Below, in pieces: positions 1 through 11,298 of a DNA stretch of 64,000 nucleotides. The stretch lies in contig BCIA01000003.1 in NCBI GenBank assembly GCA_001599815.1, positions 1,054,001 through 1,118,000 of the forward strand. Reading direction: 5' to 3'. Under the pieces are notes generated by a model. That model was not told where the DNA came from, searched no databases, and saw only the letters and a list, made by a program, of their open reading frames with translations. Made by a program: the position numbers and the translations under genes. Source of the DNA: Furcasterigmium furcatum. Its lineage: Eukaryota > Ascomycota > Sordariomycetes > Glomerellales > Plectosphaerellaceae. The number at the start of each line of letters is the position of its first letter. Position 1 is the first letter of the stretch.

Positions 1-1
1 G

Positions 2-751
2 AGATTCACCAACAACACGCTCCACAGCTCGCTGTGGCACATCTGTACGCTGAGTGACGCGGACCCAGATAACTTCGTCGAGACGTGCGTGTCTCGGCCT
101 GCATACGGCGCCGGGGGACTGGCGGCTTGCGAGGAGCATCAGTTCAACCACTTCTCGCGCATCTGTCAAAAGGTTGTTCAGGCTGCAGAGCTCTACTTGG
201 CCGCCGTCATTCTTGCAGGCATGGCAGTGGGCGGTTCCATCGCGTGGGCCGGGCTCCAGGCACTTTGTAGCCTGCCCGTGCCCGACGAGGATGGGGGGTG
301 CAAGGGCGACGAGCGGCGCACCGGGCAGTCCGCATCGCGGGTGGCCTGCCTGGATGTTACTCGCCGTATCAGTCGCAGACTCCCGGGAGGTCTAGTGCCC
401 AGCTGCAGGGCCCGCGTTATCATCCTCGGTGTCTGGCCAACCGTCACGAGCGCCCTCGCCCTCGCCTCTGCCGGCTGCCTGGTGGTCGGCCAGATCCTCG
501 GCGTTGGTGCCCTCGTCGTCGAGGGCTCAGTGCCGATGACCAAGCAGGGGTTCGTGCCCAACGACCAGACACGCTGGTACCTGTCAAATGGGGCAGGTCC
601 TTTCACAACGGCGGGTTATGTGGTGCTCTTCAGCGGTGCCTTTCTGGCGCTCAGCGGTTGCGGTTTGTCCTCCGCGAGGCTCCTACATACGCGTCGTCTG
701 GGGTCCAAGTTTTCTCGTGAAGATGACGAGACCTTGACCCTGGTGAGCTAG
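2..751 (+). CDS. Claudin-like four-helix membrane protein, 3' part
   Basis: The frame is open from base 2, so the 5' end lies outside the window; it stops at 749-751. About 249 residues are visible. They begin with an extracellular-loop-like stretch containing an LW-H-x-C pattern and two further cysteines (residues 12-40), followed by three hydrophobic segments: one starting near AELYLAAVILAGMAVGG, one around TSALALASAGCLVVG and one near the C-terminus (AGYVVLFSGAFLALSG). With a missing first helix this would be the four-helix layout of claudin/SUR7-like fungal membrane proteins. The W-(x)-C-C signature supports a claudin-like fold, but the family is not certain and a function cannot be given. 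It converges on the gene at 921-6005, leaving 169 bp for both 3' ends. No splice site is needed in the visible part. Confidence 0.55.
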   Translation, partial: RFTNNTLHSSLWHICTLSDADPDNFVETCVSRPAYGAGGLAACEEHQFNHFSRICQKVVQAAELYLAAVILAGMAVGGSIAWAGLQALCSLPVPDEDGGCKGDERRTGQSASRVACLDVTRRISRRLPGGLVPSCRARVIILGVWPTVTSALALASAGCLVVGQILGVGALVVEGSVPMTKQGFVPNDQTRWYLSNGAGPFTTAGYVVLFSGAFLALSGCGLSSARLLHTRRLGSKFSREDDETLTLVS

Positions 752-920
752 ATATCTGGAAAGGCGGCCAAGACGGTGCGAACTCATGTTTGGATGAGGG
801 GATTATATGATAATGTGGATGATGGACGATGGTCAACGGGGGTTTGTTTCGATGACTGGCGGCTTTGCGCTGTATATCATGTTGGGCAATAAAAATAGGG
901 CTGTATTGGTCTTCTAGCTC

Positions 921-3900
921 TCACCCCAGCGGCTTCGCAATTTGGATATACCCCTCCAGTGCTGTATACGGCCCCGGCGCCAGCTTCATCTCCTGAGCGT
1001 CCAGGCCCGCCGCCGCCTGCCCATCAACGCTGTACGGGTTGTACCTGGAACACTTCCGGCCCTCGGGCTCCTTTTCATCCGCAGGCTCCACGTATGGCTG
1101 TAGATACATGAACTTGGCGCCAGCTCCGTTCGCGGCGGCTGTGGGCGGCGCCAAGGGGAGCTGCACGGCGGGAAGCATGTTCTTTAGGGGGCCAGCCGCC
1201 TCCAGTCCCCCCGTCTCATCGGATGGGGCCGCGGAATCAGAGTCCAAGGGGGTACCTCTGGCATACTCGTCCAACGCGGCGATGTAATCGTCGGTGAGCA
1301 GCCTCTGCGGATCGAACTTGGCATTGACGTCCTTGGTCGCCAGCAAGGGACCCGCGTGCCAGAAGGCCGTCATCTTCTTGAGAGCCTGCTCGACCGACCA
1401 TCGTGGCAGCTGAAGCGGTCGTGTGGGAAGAATTCCACTAAAGGCGTGAACCGGGAGGAAGGGATCCATCAGCAGGCCGAGGACTCGAAGCTTGTCGTCG
1501 TGACGGTTCCGGTCGTCGCCCTTGCGGTCAGGCGCGAACCAGTACGGCGTGTGTCGCGGGTAATTTCCTGGCGATATCGCGGTGCGGGGCCCTGGCCTCT
1601 CCTTGTTGCTGATGAACTGGGGAAAGGTGAAGACCCTGGACAGATCGAGGTCGGAGCCCTTGCCGTCCAGTGGTCCATCCTTGGCGAGGAAGTATCCGAC
1701 CAGGCCGTCGTAGCGCCGCGATGCGTCACCGATCTTGACCGGGAACGTGAACCCGCGCTTCTGGGAGTCGGTTACCTTGCCCTTGTCCATGTCGTTCTGC
1801 GTCGGAGGCGGCCACTGCCGCTCCGCCCACCGCTTCTCCGGGTCTGGATTCAGGAGCGTCCTCGAAGGCTTGAGGTCCGGGTTGCGGACGTCCGAGGTGG
1901 TCCAGTTCTTCTTCGGCGGTTCCGAGAGCTCCAGGCTCCAGCCGGCGTTGACCAGCGCCAAGGGCCTGCCGATAACTGCCGAGGTGAATGTCGAGTACGT
2001 CGTCGGCGCATGCTCAAACGCGCTGCTATCGAGACTGGCGTTGATCATGTCTGTAGGGTCAGAGCGTCACCCTGTCAGCAGTCTTCTTGCAGACGAAGGA
2101 GTGAAGCGCAAAACTGCAAGCAACTCACCCCAGAAAGCCAGCATATACTCAGCATCCGACAGCTTCTCGATCAAAAAGTCGAGCTGCGCGGTTTTGGCCG
2201 TCGCGATCCCCCCCGTGGCCGGATCGCGCGGGGGCTCGAACGGCAGAAACTTGTAGCTCAGCGAGGTGCCGACCTGGGTCCCGAAGCGGATCTCGCGGTA
2301 GAAGCGGCCGTCCTGGAGAAAGAACTGGATGCCGCTGTCGGCGTAGTTGACCACGACCCAGCCCCATACGGGGTTGTCCCAGTCGGCGCACCGCCGCCAT
2401 TCCCAACCACCGCTCAACCACCAGCTTCTGGGTCGCTCGACCTTCTGCACAAAGGCCGCATTGATTCGGCTCGGCTGGTTTATGGCTGGCGGCAGGCAGA
2501 CGAAGGGGTTCGCGGCCCTAGCGTCCTGCCGGATGGGGATGTTGGGCCGCGTGCCGTCGCCGTCCTTGATGACGTTCGGGGCGAGGGAGTCCGAGACGAC
2601 GGGGCAGACGGTGTAGAACTTGCCGTTCCGGGGCGGCCTCGGATCGACAAAGTGCAGTGCCTGGCCAAACTTGTCGACGATGTTGAGCTTGATGAACTGC
2701 AACTGGCCCTGCTGGAGCGGCCGGAGCGGGTAGTGATCTTGATGCATGGGCACCGACGAGGCAAACGGCGTGGGCCCGGAGCCCCGGCCGGCCAGCTGAA
2801 CGACTTCGGTGGGGTTCCACCAGTACGGACAGATGGGCTTGATGGTGGCGGCGGCGTCGGGCAGCGCGACAGGCGACGAGCCGGCTGGGCTGACGAGCGG
2901 CTTGAGGTGGCCTCCGCTGCGGACGGTCAGCAGCGAGTCGGTGACGGACTTCATCGAGGCCGACACAAACTGCATGTCGTTGACAATGGCCAGGAACTGA
3001 TCCTTCTGGTCTTTGCGCACGCCAAAGTCTCGAAGCAGCACCTCGGCGCTTGTGTTGTCGAAGACGGGCCCGATCAGTGTCTTGAAGGTCGCTTCGGCCT
3101 GAGGCTGCAGGTAGTTCCGTCCGGCGACGCGCAGCACGTTGCGGGATGTGCTCTCGGCACCCGGTGCCTTTGGGTCGAACATCTTGGACACGTCCTCCTC
3201 GACCACGTACTCGATGGCCGACGCTCCGTACTTGTTGGCCTTGGGATGGCTGACGCACTTCCACTTGTCAAACGGCACCTCGTAGTAGAGAACCTCCCAC
3301 TCGATGAACAGCGGCCGCCACGGCTGCGTGTCGTGCCATACATCTCGGTAGTCCTTCACAAAGAAAGGCAAGACCTGGTCGTTGTTGGTTGGCCTCCTGT
3401 CGCCTGTTTGAGGGTCAATCGCCCGGAATTCCTCGAGAAGGGCCTCAACGCCGACGCGGGCACCTTCGGGCACCTCCCGAGCACATCTCTTCAGCTGTGT
3501 GCACGCCTTGACCGCTTCAGCGTCTGACAGGTGTACTTTAACCGCCTGTTGGTGCTGACGGACCTGAATGCGGTCGGAAAAGTCGGTTTCCCAGCCAGAT
3601 CCGATCTTCGTGAACAGCAAGGTTGGATCACGACGTTGGAAGAACCAATCGGCGGTGCTCTTCGTATGCAGGGCCTCGGCAAGAAGCTTTTCAAATTTGC
3701 CTCGTAGTTCTGCTGTGATCTCNCCCTCCTCTGCNCCCCCGAGGCCCGCCGCATTCATGTTGTCGCGCGTGCTCTGACTCCGGATAGAGACGAGACGTTT
3801 GATCAGGCTGTCCAGTAGCGTCTTGTAATAGTCGGCCTTTTCCTTCACGGCGACGGATGAGGTCCAAGTCCACCAGATGGCAAAGATTTGCCATTGCAGG

Positions 3901-6005
3901 TCCTGCTCCTCGCGCTTCAGCGTGTCCATCATCTTCTGCGTCTGGTTCAGCTTATCCAAGTTGGTCTTTTCTTCCCCCGAGGGAGCTCGGTTGCCGTCTG
4001 TCTGCCACGACCAGTGAACTCCTGCGTCGATCTTCCGAAAAGAATGCTTGTAGGTTTCATCCGAGTACTTTTGGATGCCGTCAATGTCGCCGTCGCCATT
4101 CTCGCCAAGTATATTCACCAGCCGGCGCAGGTCGCGCGCCACCTCCGAGTTCCACGGCAGCGCATCGGCCTTGGCGCTGAAAAACGAAATGAGCGCGTCG
4201 AGGTCGGACGTGCCGACGGCGAAGAGGGCATCCTGGTTCGGCGGGCTCGCGTCCCGGGCCTGGACGTTCTTGGGCAGGTCAGGACCGTACTTGACCTGAT
4301 ACATGGTCGAGTGGCAGAGGCTTGTGGCCGTGTTTCCCTTTTCCTTCAGAAAGGCTGCCGCACTCTCCCACCAGGGAAAATTCGCAGCTTCTTTGGGGTC
4401 ATATGAGCTTTCGTTGAAATCTTTGATCGCCATGTTGCACGCTTTCAGGCGGTCGCTGTATGTCTTCTTGTCTTTGCTAGGGTCCCACAGGGGGTCTGCT
4501 TCGGGCTTGGAGTGCCAGCTTTGCCCCTGAGGTCAGCACGCAGTTTTGGGTGGAAACGAGCCGTCTGGGGCTCGTCCTGGACTATTCGGTCACTCACCCG
4601 ATGATGCTGTAGTCAGCCTGCGCTCTCTCGAGATACTTTGTCGTCTCGCCATCCTGGTAAGCAAAGTTATCCAGGATAGAGAAGATGTTGGCATTGTGCG
4701 GCTGGTAGTCTGCAAGAAGTGGATTACCCGAAGCTACACGCTGATTAGGGACGACCGGTCGTTCAGGGCAAGGCATGGCTATTGGCCTCCACCCGTTGTG
4801 TGAAAAAGAGAAGAAAAAACCAAACTCACTCATGATGTGAAGGTCAACGCTGGGCTCGTCATCTGCGGCCTTCATGCGATAGTCCTCGATGCGGGTCTTC
4901 TTCCCCACGAAAACCTCGCCTTGGCCGTTGATAATGTCTTGTTGTAGTTTGCCGTCGGCTTGGACGACGTTGGGACTGACCAAAGGTGATACGTCCACCT
5001 CGATATCGAGGTCCCCAAGGGACTTGTCCGTGCTCAGCTTGCGCTGACAATGATAACATCAGTCCTGCTCGGCTCTCTTTCGCACGGACAAAGCAGATGG
5101 GCCTACCATGGCATCTGATTGCACAACCCAGCTCTCGTACTCGGGGATCTTGGCATCCCTGGGTTCATAGGAGCCCGCCGCAAGCCTCCTGGTGACGAGC
5201 CACCTGTTGGGCACCGGCCGGTACGTGGGCACGGAAGGGTCTCTGACCGAACCCTCCAGCTTGGGTCGGTTCTCGTTCTTCGCTCCTTCAGAACGCGAAC
5301 TGTCGGCTTCGTGGGCTTCGCTGGTGAAGCCCGTGCCCAGACGGTAGAACGGCGGGAGCACCCAGTGGACGTAGACACCGAGTCTGTTGCGGCGGAGCTT
5401 TCCCGAGCCAATGTCGTATATGCGCTGGTTGCTGGCGGGCGGCTTGACAGCGTGCAAGTCAACATGGTCTTGGATGTCTGACTCGAGGATATGGTTCTTA
5501 AGGCGAAGAAATGCGTAGCTGAAGGCGGCCGATTGCATGTCAGCGCTCCTCTCTCCTCCTCCCCGGCCACGAAGAGACCGGGAACCATATACTGACTTTG
5601 GCTGCACCAATGGCGCGATCTTGAACTCGTTCTGGTCACAGCACTTTTCATTGAGCACAAAGGCATCCGCCTTGAGCGGCACCAGCACGCAGGTCGACTG
5701 AGAAGCCATGACTGTCAAAGTGGGAGGTACGTTGACCGTCGGCCTGACTTCTTTGGCCACGTGCCGGCCGAGAATCTCAACGGACACTTGGGTCCTAAAG
5801 AAAGATTACGGGCCGGGTGACCGAGCCCAGGGTGGTGCTGTCGGAGAAGCAAGTGGGAGGATCGAATAAATCGGCTGTACATGGAACTGGGGTCGGCTCA
5901 CTCGTCGTCCAACTTGAAGAATGCTGCTGAGCTAGCACCGTCGGGAGAAAGGGGCCTGGATCCCCACTCTTGGTGGTATGAAGTTAACCTGGAAGACATC
6001 ACCAT
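921..6005 (-). CDS. Large uncharacterised protein A of a divergent pair (about 1,568 aa)
   Basis: No family I can name. Six exons read in one frame: 6005-5902, 5794-5107, 5043-4830, 4778-4598, 4518-2129 and 2050-921, with GT donors and AG acceptors, giving 4,707 nt. A second ATG at 5999 could also be used. There is no signal peptide or membrane helix. Conspicuous motifs are RNRLGVYVHWVLPPFYR (exon 2), YRPVPNRWLVTR (exon 2), the spliced junction YSIIGWHS and, near the C-terminal third, INASLDSSAFEH and IGRPLALVNAGWSLEL. I recall similar G-V-H-x-H-W-x-L-P and PNRWLV patterns in large uncharacterised bacterial proteins, which would make this a eukaryotic relative; this is memory, not a search. 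Two N bases (3723, 3735) fall in the third position of GGN codons, so both are glycine. Its partner starts 623 bp away in the opposite direction, suggesting shared regulation. Confidence 0.75.
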
Positions 6006-6628
6006 CCCGGATCTCAGCTGAGCTGAGCAGCTCCCCGGCCTCCACGCCGGAATGGCGTTCACGGGCCGCCGCGAACGTCTCTGCCACACGCCACACGCCA
6101 CACGGCTCGACTTGCCTCGACGGAGGGCGACTGACCTGCAGCAACAAGGCACGAATGCGGGTGAGCACACAATGATCGTTCAGCTACATGATACTGAGCG
6201 CGTCACATTTCGCAGGAATGAGGGGTAGAGAGAGACAGAAAATCAAACCGGCCACATTAGCTTTCGATCGTGGATGGAACTAGAGACAAAAGTGAGTCAA
6301 CTGACGCACAATCAGACAGTGTTGAGTCCAGCCCCCCAGCGGTAAAGCCCAAGGTCTACTAAGCTAGCAGGAAGCTTGAACACTGACGAGATGGGGACGA
6401 TTCGAATAGACCCTGGTCGCTCGGTTCCTCTCAGCCGCCGCTTCGCATCTGCACCAGAATGACCAAATCGTCACCCAGTCTGGTCCTCTTCGTCTGCAGC
6501 GGCAGCCGAGCTCAACCTCAGTCCGCTGTCTGCTTATTGTAGCCTATCAATGACTCAATTTCCACCTCCCCCTTTTCAGAGATCCCCGCGACCTCAGTTT
6601 GAACGTACATCCTGTCGCCGACTGCAAC
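6006..6628. promoter_or_regulatory. Shared divergent promoter of the two giant genes
   Basis: These 623 bp separate the start codons of the two large genes transcribed away from each other. There is no open frame with coding character; short frames on the minus strand (5932-6168) look protein-like only locally and are not needed by the gene model. The stretch 6541-6600 is pyrimidine-rich, as is common just upstream of fungal start codons. The rightward start at 6629 has a good context (CAACATGG). No recognisable binding site was identified. Confidence 0.5.
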
Positions 6629-9600
6629 ATGGCACAAGTCAACCCCAACCGCGCCCGATACCTCGTTCTGAAGGCACTTGCGGCTGCGACGGAGGTTGAG
6701 GCACCACTGCCCTCGGATACTGACGATGGAGTTCGTCTCCCAGCGCCTGGACAGATGCAGCTCTTTTCATTCTTTAGGCCAGGCCTAACAGCTGGCGACT
6801 ACACCATCGACGCATCCCAGGAGGTAGTCGTCCAGGTGAATGTCAACGGTCAGCTTGTGAAAAACCCCTACCAGTTAAACGCTGCAGGACCCGGTCAGAC
6901 GAACCTTCATCAGACGTTCAACGTTACCGCCCCTCAGTTTTCACTCCCGGAAGACGACTTCCATAGCAGCTATCCCCCGCAAGGCCACTCTGATCAGCCG
7001 AATGTAAGCCTTTTGGTGTACACCGTTTCATCATTATCATCATCATCAAAGAGGCGATAGCACAAGAAATAGAGATGAGATACTGAAACTGAAATTTAGG
7101 TAGCCCCTCACATCGTGTTCAGCGACCCTCATCTACCATGGGAGAGGGACCCTACAAGAACACGCGTCGGAACACCCTGGCTGGCCATCTTCCCGTTTGA
7201 CTGCAACCACCCAACCCAAGCGGAACTTCGACTGTCCCCTGAACAGCTCCAGGACATCAAGTCAGCCCTGAATCTTGGCGACCAAGTAGCGCCCACGGCC
7301 ACTTTTAGCCTAGCCACCACAATCAAGGACTACGTGGCGTTGGAGAAAAGCATCTCGCGGCGAACAAAGGTCAGGATTCCGGCCTACAACAAAGATCCCA
7401 ATTACGAAAGCCTGCTCCAAGACACGACACCGATCCAGTTGGTGTTCATCCCTGCAAGTCTCTACCGCAAGCTCTTCTTTACCAATGGCAAGCCGGACAT
7501 CCAGCAGTTCCGCCACTGTGCCCATGTCAGGAACGTCAACACCGAGGGCATCACGGGGGCTGGCATGACCGACACGGGACTGTTCAGCGTGGTACACTCC
7601 AAGCGGTCGGGGCCGACAGATATCTCAGCGGAGGCCGCCCCTCGGTCACAGGCTGCTCACCTCCTGAGTCTCGAGTACCTCGAAGACGTCACCCTCGAGA
7701 CGATGAGCTCGGATGGGACGACGACGCCCGATCCAGACAGCACGCTGGTGGCCCTGGTCTCGCTTCATAGCTGGACATATCTTTGCGAGCCGCCACTGAG
7801 CGTCAACTTTATCGATGGTGAGTCTCATCTCTTTCCGAGAATATTTGCTTGAGCCCTCATTTTCACAGTACCCATGCAGTACATCACTGATCTGCGACCC
7901 CATAGTCATGCGCCGGATAGGGGTTCAGCTAAAGTACAGTCAAGGCCAGACCCTTGACAACAACGAGCTGTTGGACATGGATTCCGGCACGAAAGACGCA
8001 CCGCCAAAATGCTACCTCAGATGCCCGAACAGTGTGCTTGAGCGCCTGGCGCCGATGCAGAGGGATCCGAAGATGCCTGGCCCGCTCTGGGCCACCAGAG
8101 TTGCCATGCGCGAGAGGATGGAGAATGGCTACGGCCTGGTCAGACATCGGGTCCAGACGGGAGAAGAGACCGTTGCCCTCTTCCGCGGCGCCCTCCTGCC
8201 TGTGTTGCCCCGGACCATGCCTTCGACGTGGCCCGCTGCCAGCAATAACGGACAAGACTACCAAATCTTCGACGAGAAACTGGGGCTCATGGATATTACC
8301 TACTCCGCGGCCTGGCAGCTCGGGCGCGCAAGTCAACTCATCCTGCCTGTGATGATAGACCACGCACTGACTACTCCTTTAGATCATGGCGTCATCGGAC
8401 ACTGCGTTTGTGTCCGCTCTTATGCGGGTGAGAATGCGCGCTTATCAAGCAGGAATCAAGACTAGCAACCTGGTGAGAGCGTACGACGGCGCCCATTTCC
8501 GGTCCCAGGCGCACTTCTTCTCCTCGCTGCCACACACTCTCTCGGCCATTCGTACCGCAAGTCTCCTCGAAGGCCCGCCGCTACCGCCGATCGACCTCAG
8601 GTCGCGCTGGGACCGACCCTTGGAAGCCGTAGACACCCTGCCGGTGGACAGGACGGCTTTCCGAGTTGGCGTCGACGCCGCCATCAGAACCGAGGGCTCG
8701 GCGGCCGGAAACGACACGATTCCGATTCAGGATCTGTTTAGCCCGGTAGGTCGCTCGCAAGCATATACTTTTCCTCGTGTTGGATGCTGATGGCTGACGC
8801 GTGAGTCTGCCGACAGGCATCAGAGGACTGGAGGTTCATGCACGACTGGATCCTTGACAAGATGTATCTCGACGGCATACCGACGCACTACCTCGTCACT
8901 GACCCGTCCATGCTTCCTCCCGAGTCGATTCGGTTCTTCAACATCGACATGGAGTGGCGCAACGCCCTCATCGACGGGGCGCTGAGCTGCGCAAACCACA
9001 CGGCCACAGGCTCGCATGATGACATTCGCGACACGATCAAGAAGCAGTTCGAAACATACCTACAGAGCAAGATCCTCGTACGGCTGCCCGACAGTGCGGG
9101 AGACCCGAGCCAAGAGCTCCACCGGCCGCAGGTGCCCGTGTTTGGCTTCTTTCTCCGGAGCAAAATCATCTCGGCCTTCAAAGATTTGATCGTACAGATC
9201 CCATGGAAGGAGGGCACCTCGAGTGATGGCAAAGCCCCCATTCTGGTGCAGAAGCGGCTCGGCTCGGATATTTTGATGGTCCTCCTGGATCGTAGGCCTG
9301 AATCCGGTGACATCCCTTGGGTCAAATTCACCCAGCCGCCTCATCAGCAGCGGTTTTGCGTTGCGGATTATCTCGACGATAAAGAGGCGACGTACCTGTT
9401 TCGCAAGATCCGATACTCGCAGCCTCGTTCGGGCGACGGCTTCCTGGATCAGTTCAACGAGGAGGTCATGTTCAAGAGGGACACTCCCAGCAGAGTGTAC
9501 GACTGGGACTCGCGATGTCTCGACCTTCAGGTGATGGAGGAGTTGTTCTTCTCGTCTTCGTACATCCCCCCGGCGCTCCCGAGTAACCCCTTTGCCAAGT

Positions 9601-10690
9601 TCCACGAGGAGAATTGGAGCCCTGCAGACATTCGGCATCTCACGAGCTCCTTTCTCGGGATCCAGCTCAACGACACCATGAAGTATCTGTCCATCTTGCC
9701 GCCACTTCCCTCGGACACGGATGGCGAAACCCCCCGAGACGATGCTGATGCCCGTCGAAAGCTGCGGGGAAAACAAGGAGCTGATGAAAAAAAGGCTCAC
9801 GACTTTAAGGAGATGGCGAAACAAGTGGCCAGAATCAAGGACAGACGCTACGGCGACAACGATGCCCTATGCTTGTTCGCAAAACCAGCTGTTCAGGCCG
9901 TGGCAGCCTCGACCACGGAAGAGGACTCTCAGCAGGTCAAATTCCCTCTTGCCCAGAATACGCCCGTTCACCCGCCTTCCACGCTTCTCCGAGCCCGGGA
10001 TGGAATCGACTCCTACGTCATCGTTCCGCCAAACACGGCGGCCGCGGGCCCTCAGCCCACGTCGTATAGGTACTCCGTCTACCCTCGAGAGACGCTCTTC
10101 TCGGACGTCAAAGAGAGCTTTGTGTGGCGTGATGTGCCCTACGCCGGCGACCTGATCTTCTCCGTGCAGCGCATCCTGATGCAGCCCGACCATGTCGGCC
10201 TCCGTGAGTTGCAGATCACGATGCCCCTCGGCCCCAGCGCGGGCCGGAAGCCGAAACCAGACGTCAAGGCGATCGAGGGGCCCGGCCTCGTGCCGGTCGA
10301 TGTGGGCAGCATCCGCGTCCGGTTGCTCAACAACCAGCGGTGGGTGGCCACCGTCGCCGTCTACGAGGTGTACATGCAGATCCGCATCGTGCCGCGGGCG
10401 GACCCAGCCTTGTACAGCGAGACCATTGGGGATAACAGGGAGCTGAGTTTCGTCGTCTCGGGCATGGACACGGGGTTCACCGGCGACGTCGATGGCGACA
10501 AAAATAAGGAGATGGGGAAGGTGAGTGTTTCTGCGACATCTGGCTCGGGCGTTGTTTCGTTGACCCGTGCTGATACGACCGACGACAGGTAACGGTGACT
10601 TGTGTTGAGAAGTATGGCGCCAAGGATGTGGTGCAGGGAACCGCGCAGACGGACCTGGAGATCAACGGTATAAACGGCTGGAAGGAATGA
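6629..10690 (+). CDS. Large uncharacterised protein B of a divergent pair (about 1,227 aa)
   Basis: No family I can name. Six exons: 6629-7003, 7100-7817, 7906-8327, 8383-8745, 8817-10520 and 10589-10690, totalling 3,684 nt in frame. The third intron (8328-8382) has a GC donor (GCAAGT) with a CTGAC branch point. No signal peptide or membrane segment is visible, so a cytosolic or assembled complex protein is likely. Recognisable stretches are YGLVRHRVQTGEETVALFRG (exon 3), AAWQLGR at the end of exon 3, and PPESIRFFNIDMEWRNALID followed by GALSCANHT (exon 5). The pattern 'LP-E-S-x-R-F-F-x-x-D-x-x-W-x-x-A-L-x-D-G-A-L-S' is one I associate with uncharacterised bacterial proteins that occur beside relatives of protein A; this needs a search. 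The C-terminal half (from about 9,960) is richer in beta-type segments. Divergent pairing with protein A suggests the two act together. Confidence 0.75.
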
Positions 10691-11298
10691 CAAATTAATA
10701 ATTTGTCATTATGGGTGGTGTAGTTGAGGTAGTTCTCTCGGCAATGCGTCACGCCGAAAATCTTAAGTGTTGTAGTCTGTGGCCATCGGAGGGTCCGCGA
10801 GAGTGACTGCGGAGACTGAGGGAGGGACGGGAGGCGGTATTCACGAAGGACTACAGTCTTGGATCTCTCAGCTCTTGGATAGACCGAGACGACTTCCCTA
10901 TGTACTGAAGGAGGCTGTACTCATGTGCAACCACACATCGCGCTTCTGGCGGGCCGGAGGCTGATCATGACGCAGAGGGTTCGAGATGTACCGGCGAGCT
11001 GAGTCTAATGAAGCACAGGTTTCGTTTGAAGTCTTTTTTACGGCAGAATCAAGCGTAGTGGCGGTGCAGGCCGTGCTCGTGACGACCGAGTGTGATCTCG
11101 TAGTCTCAGAGTGAGTCGATGTTTAATCCTGGTTGCTCAGTGTCGGCGTAGGCTAAAAGCAGCGACGGTCCGGAATCTATCCTGTGCAGATGGGGCCCCG
11201 TCAAACCCATCGCCAAGGTGCACGGGTGTGCCACTCCCTCATAACCCTTTTGGGTAAGATTTTGGTGCTGGAGGCCTCGGACGCATCCCTGGATAATG
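10691..11298. other. Intergenic, convergent 3' regions
   Basis: No gene is supported here. It lies between the 3' ends of protein B (+) and the S33 hydrolase (-). Short frames in it lack codon bias and motifs. Confidence 0.6.

Noticed and set aside
1356..3527. A 723-codon frame on the + strand
   Set aside because: It lies entirely opposite gene A, whose spliced frame has clear motifs. The + frame is Arg/Gly/Val-rich with no domain, as expected for the antisense of GC-rich coding DNA.
5932..6168. Protein-like minus-strand frame upstream of gene A
   Set aside because: It ends at a stop before the conserved region and cannot be spliced into gene A with good sites. The ATG at 6005/5999 in another frame joins cleanly to exon 2.
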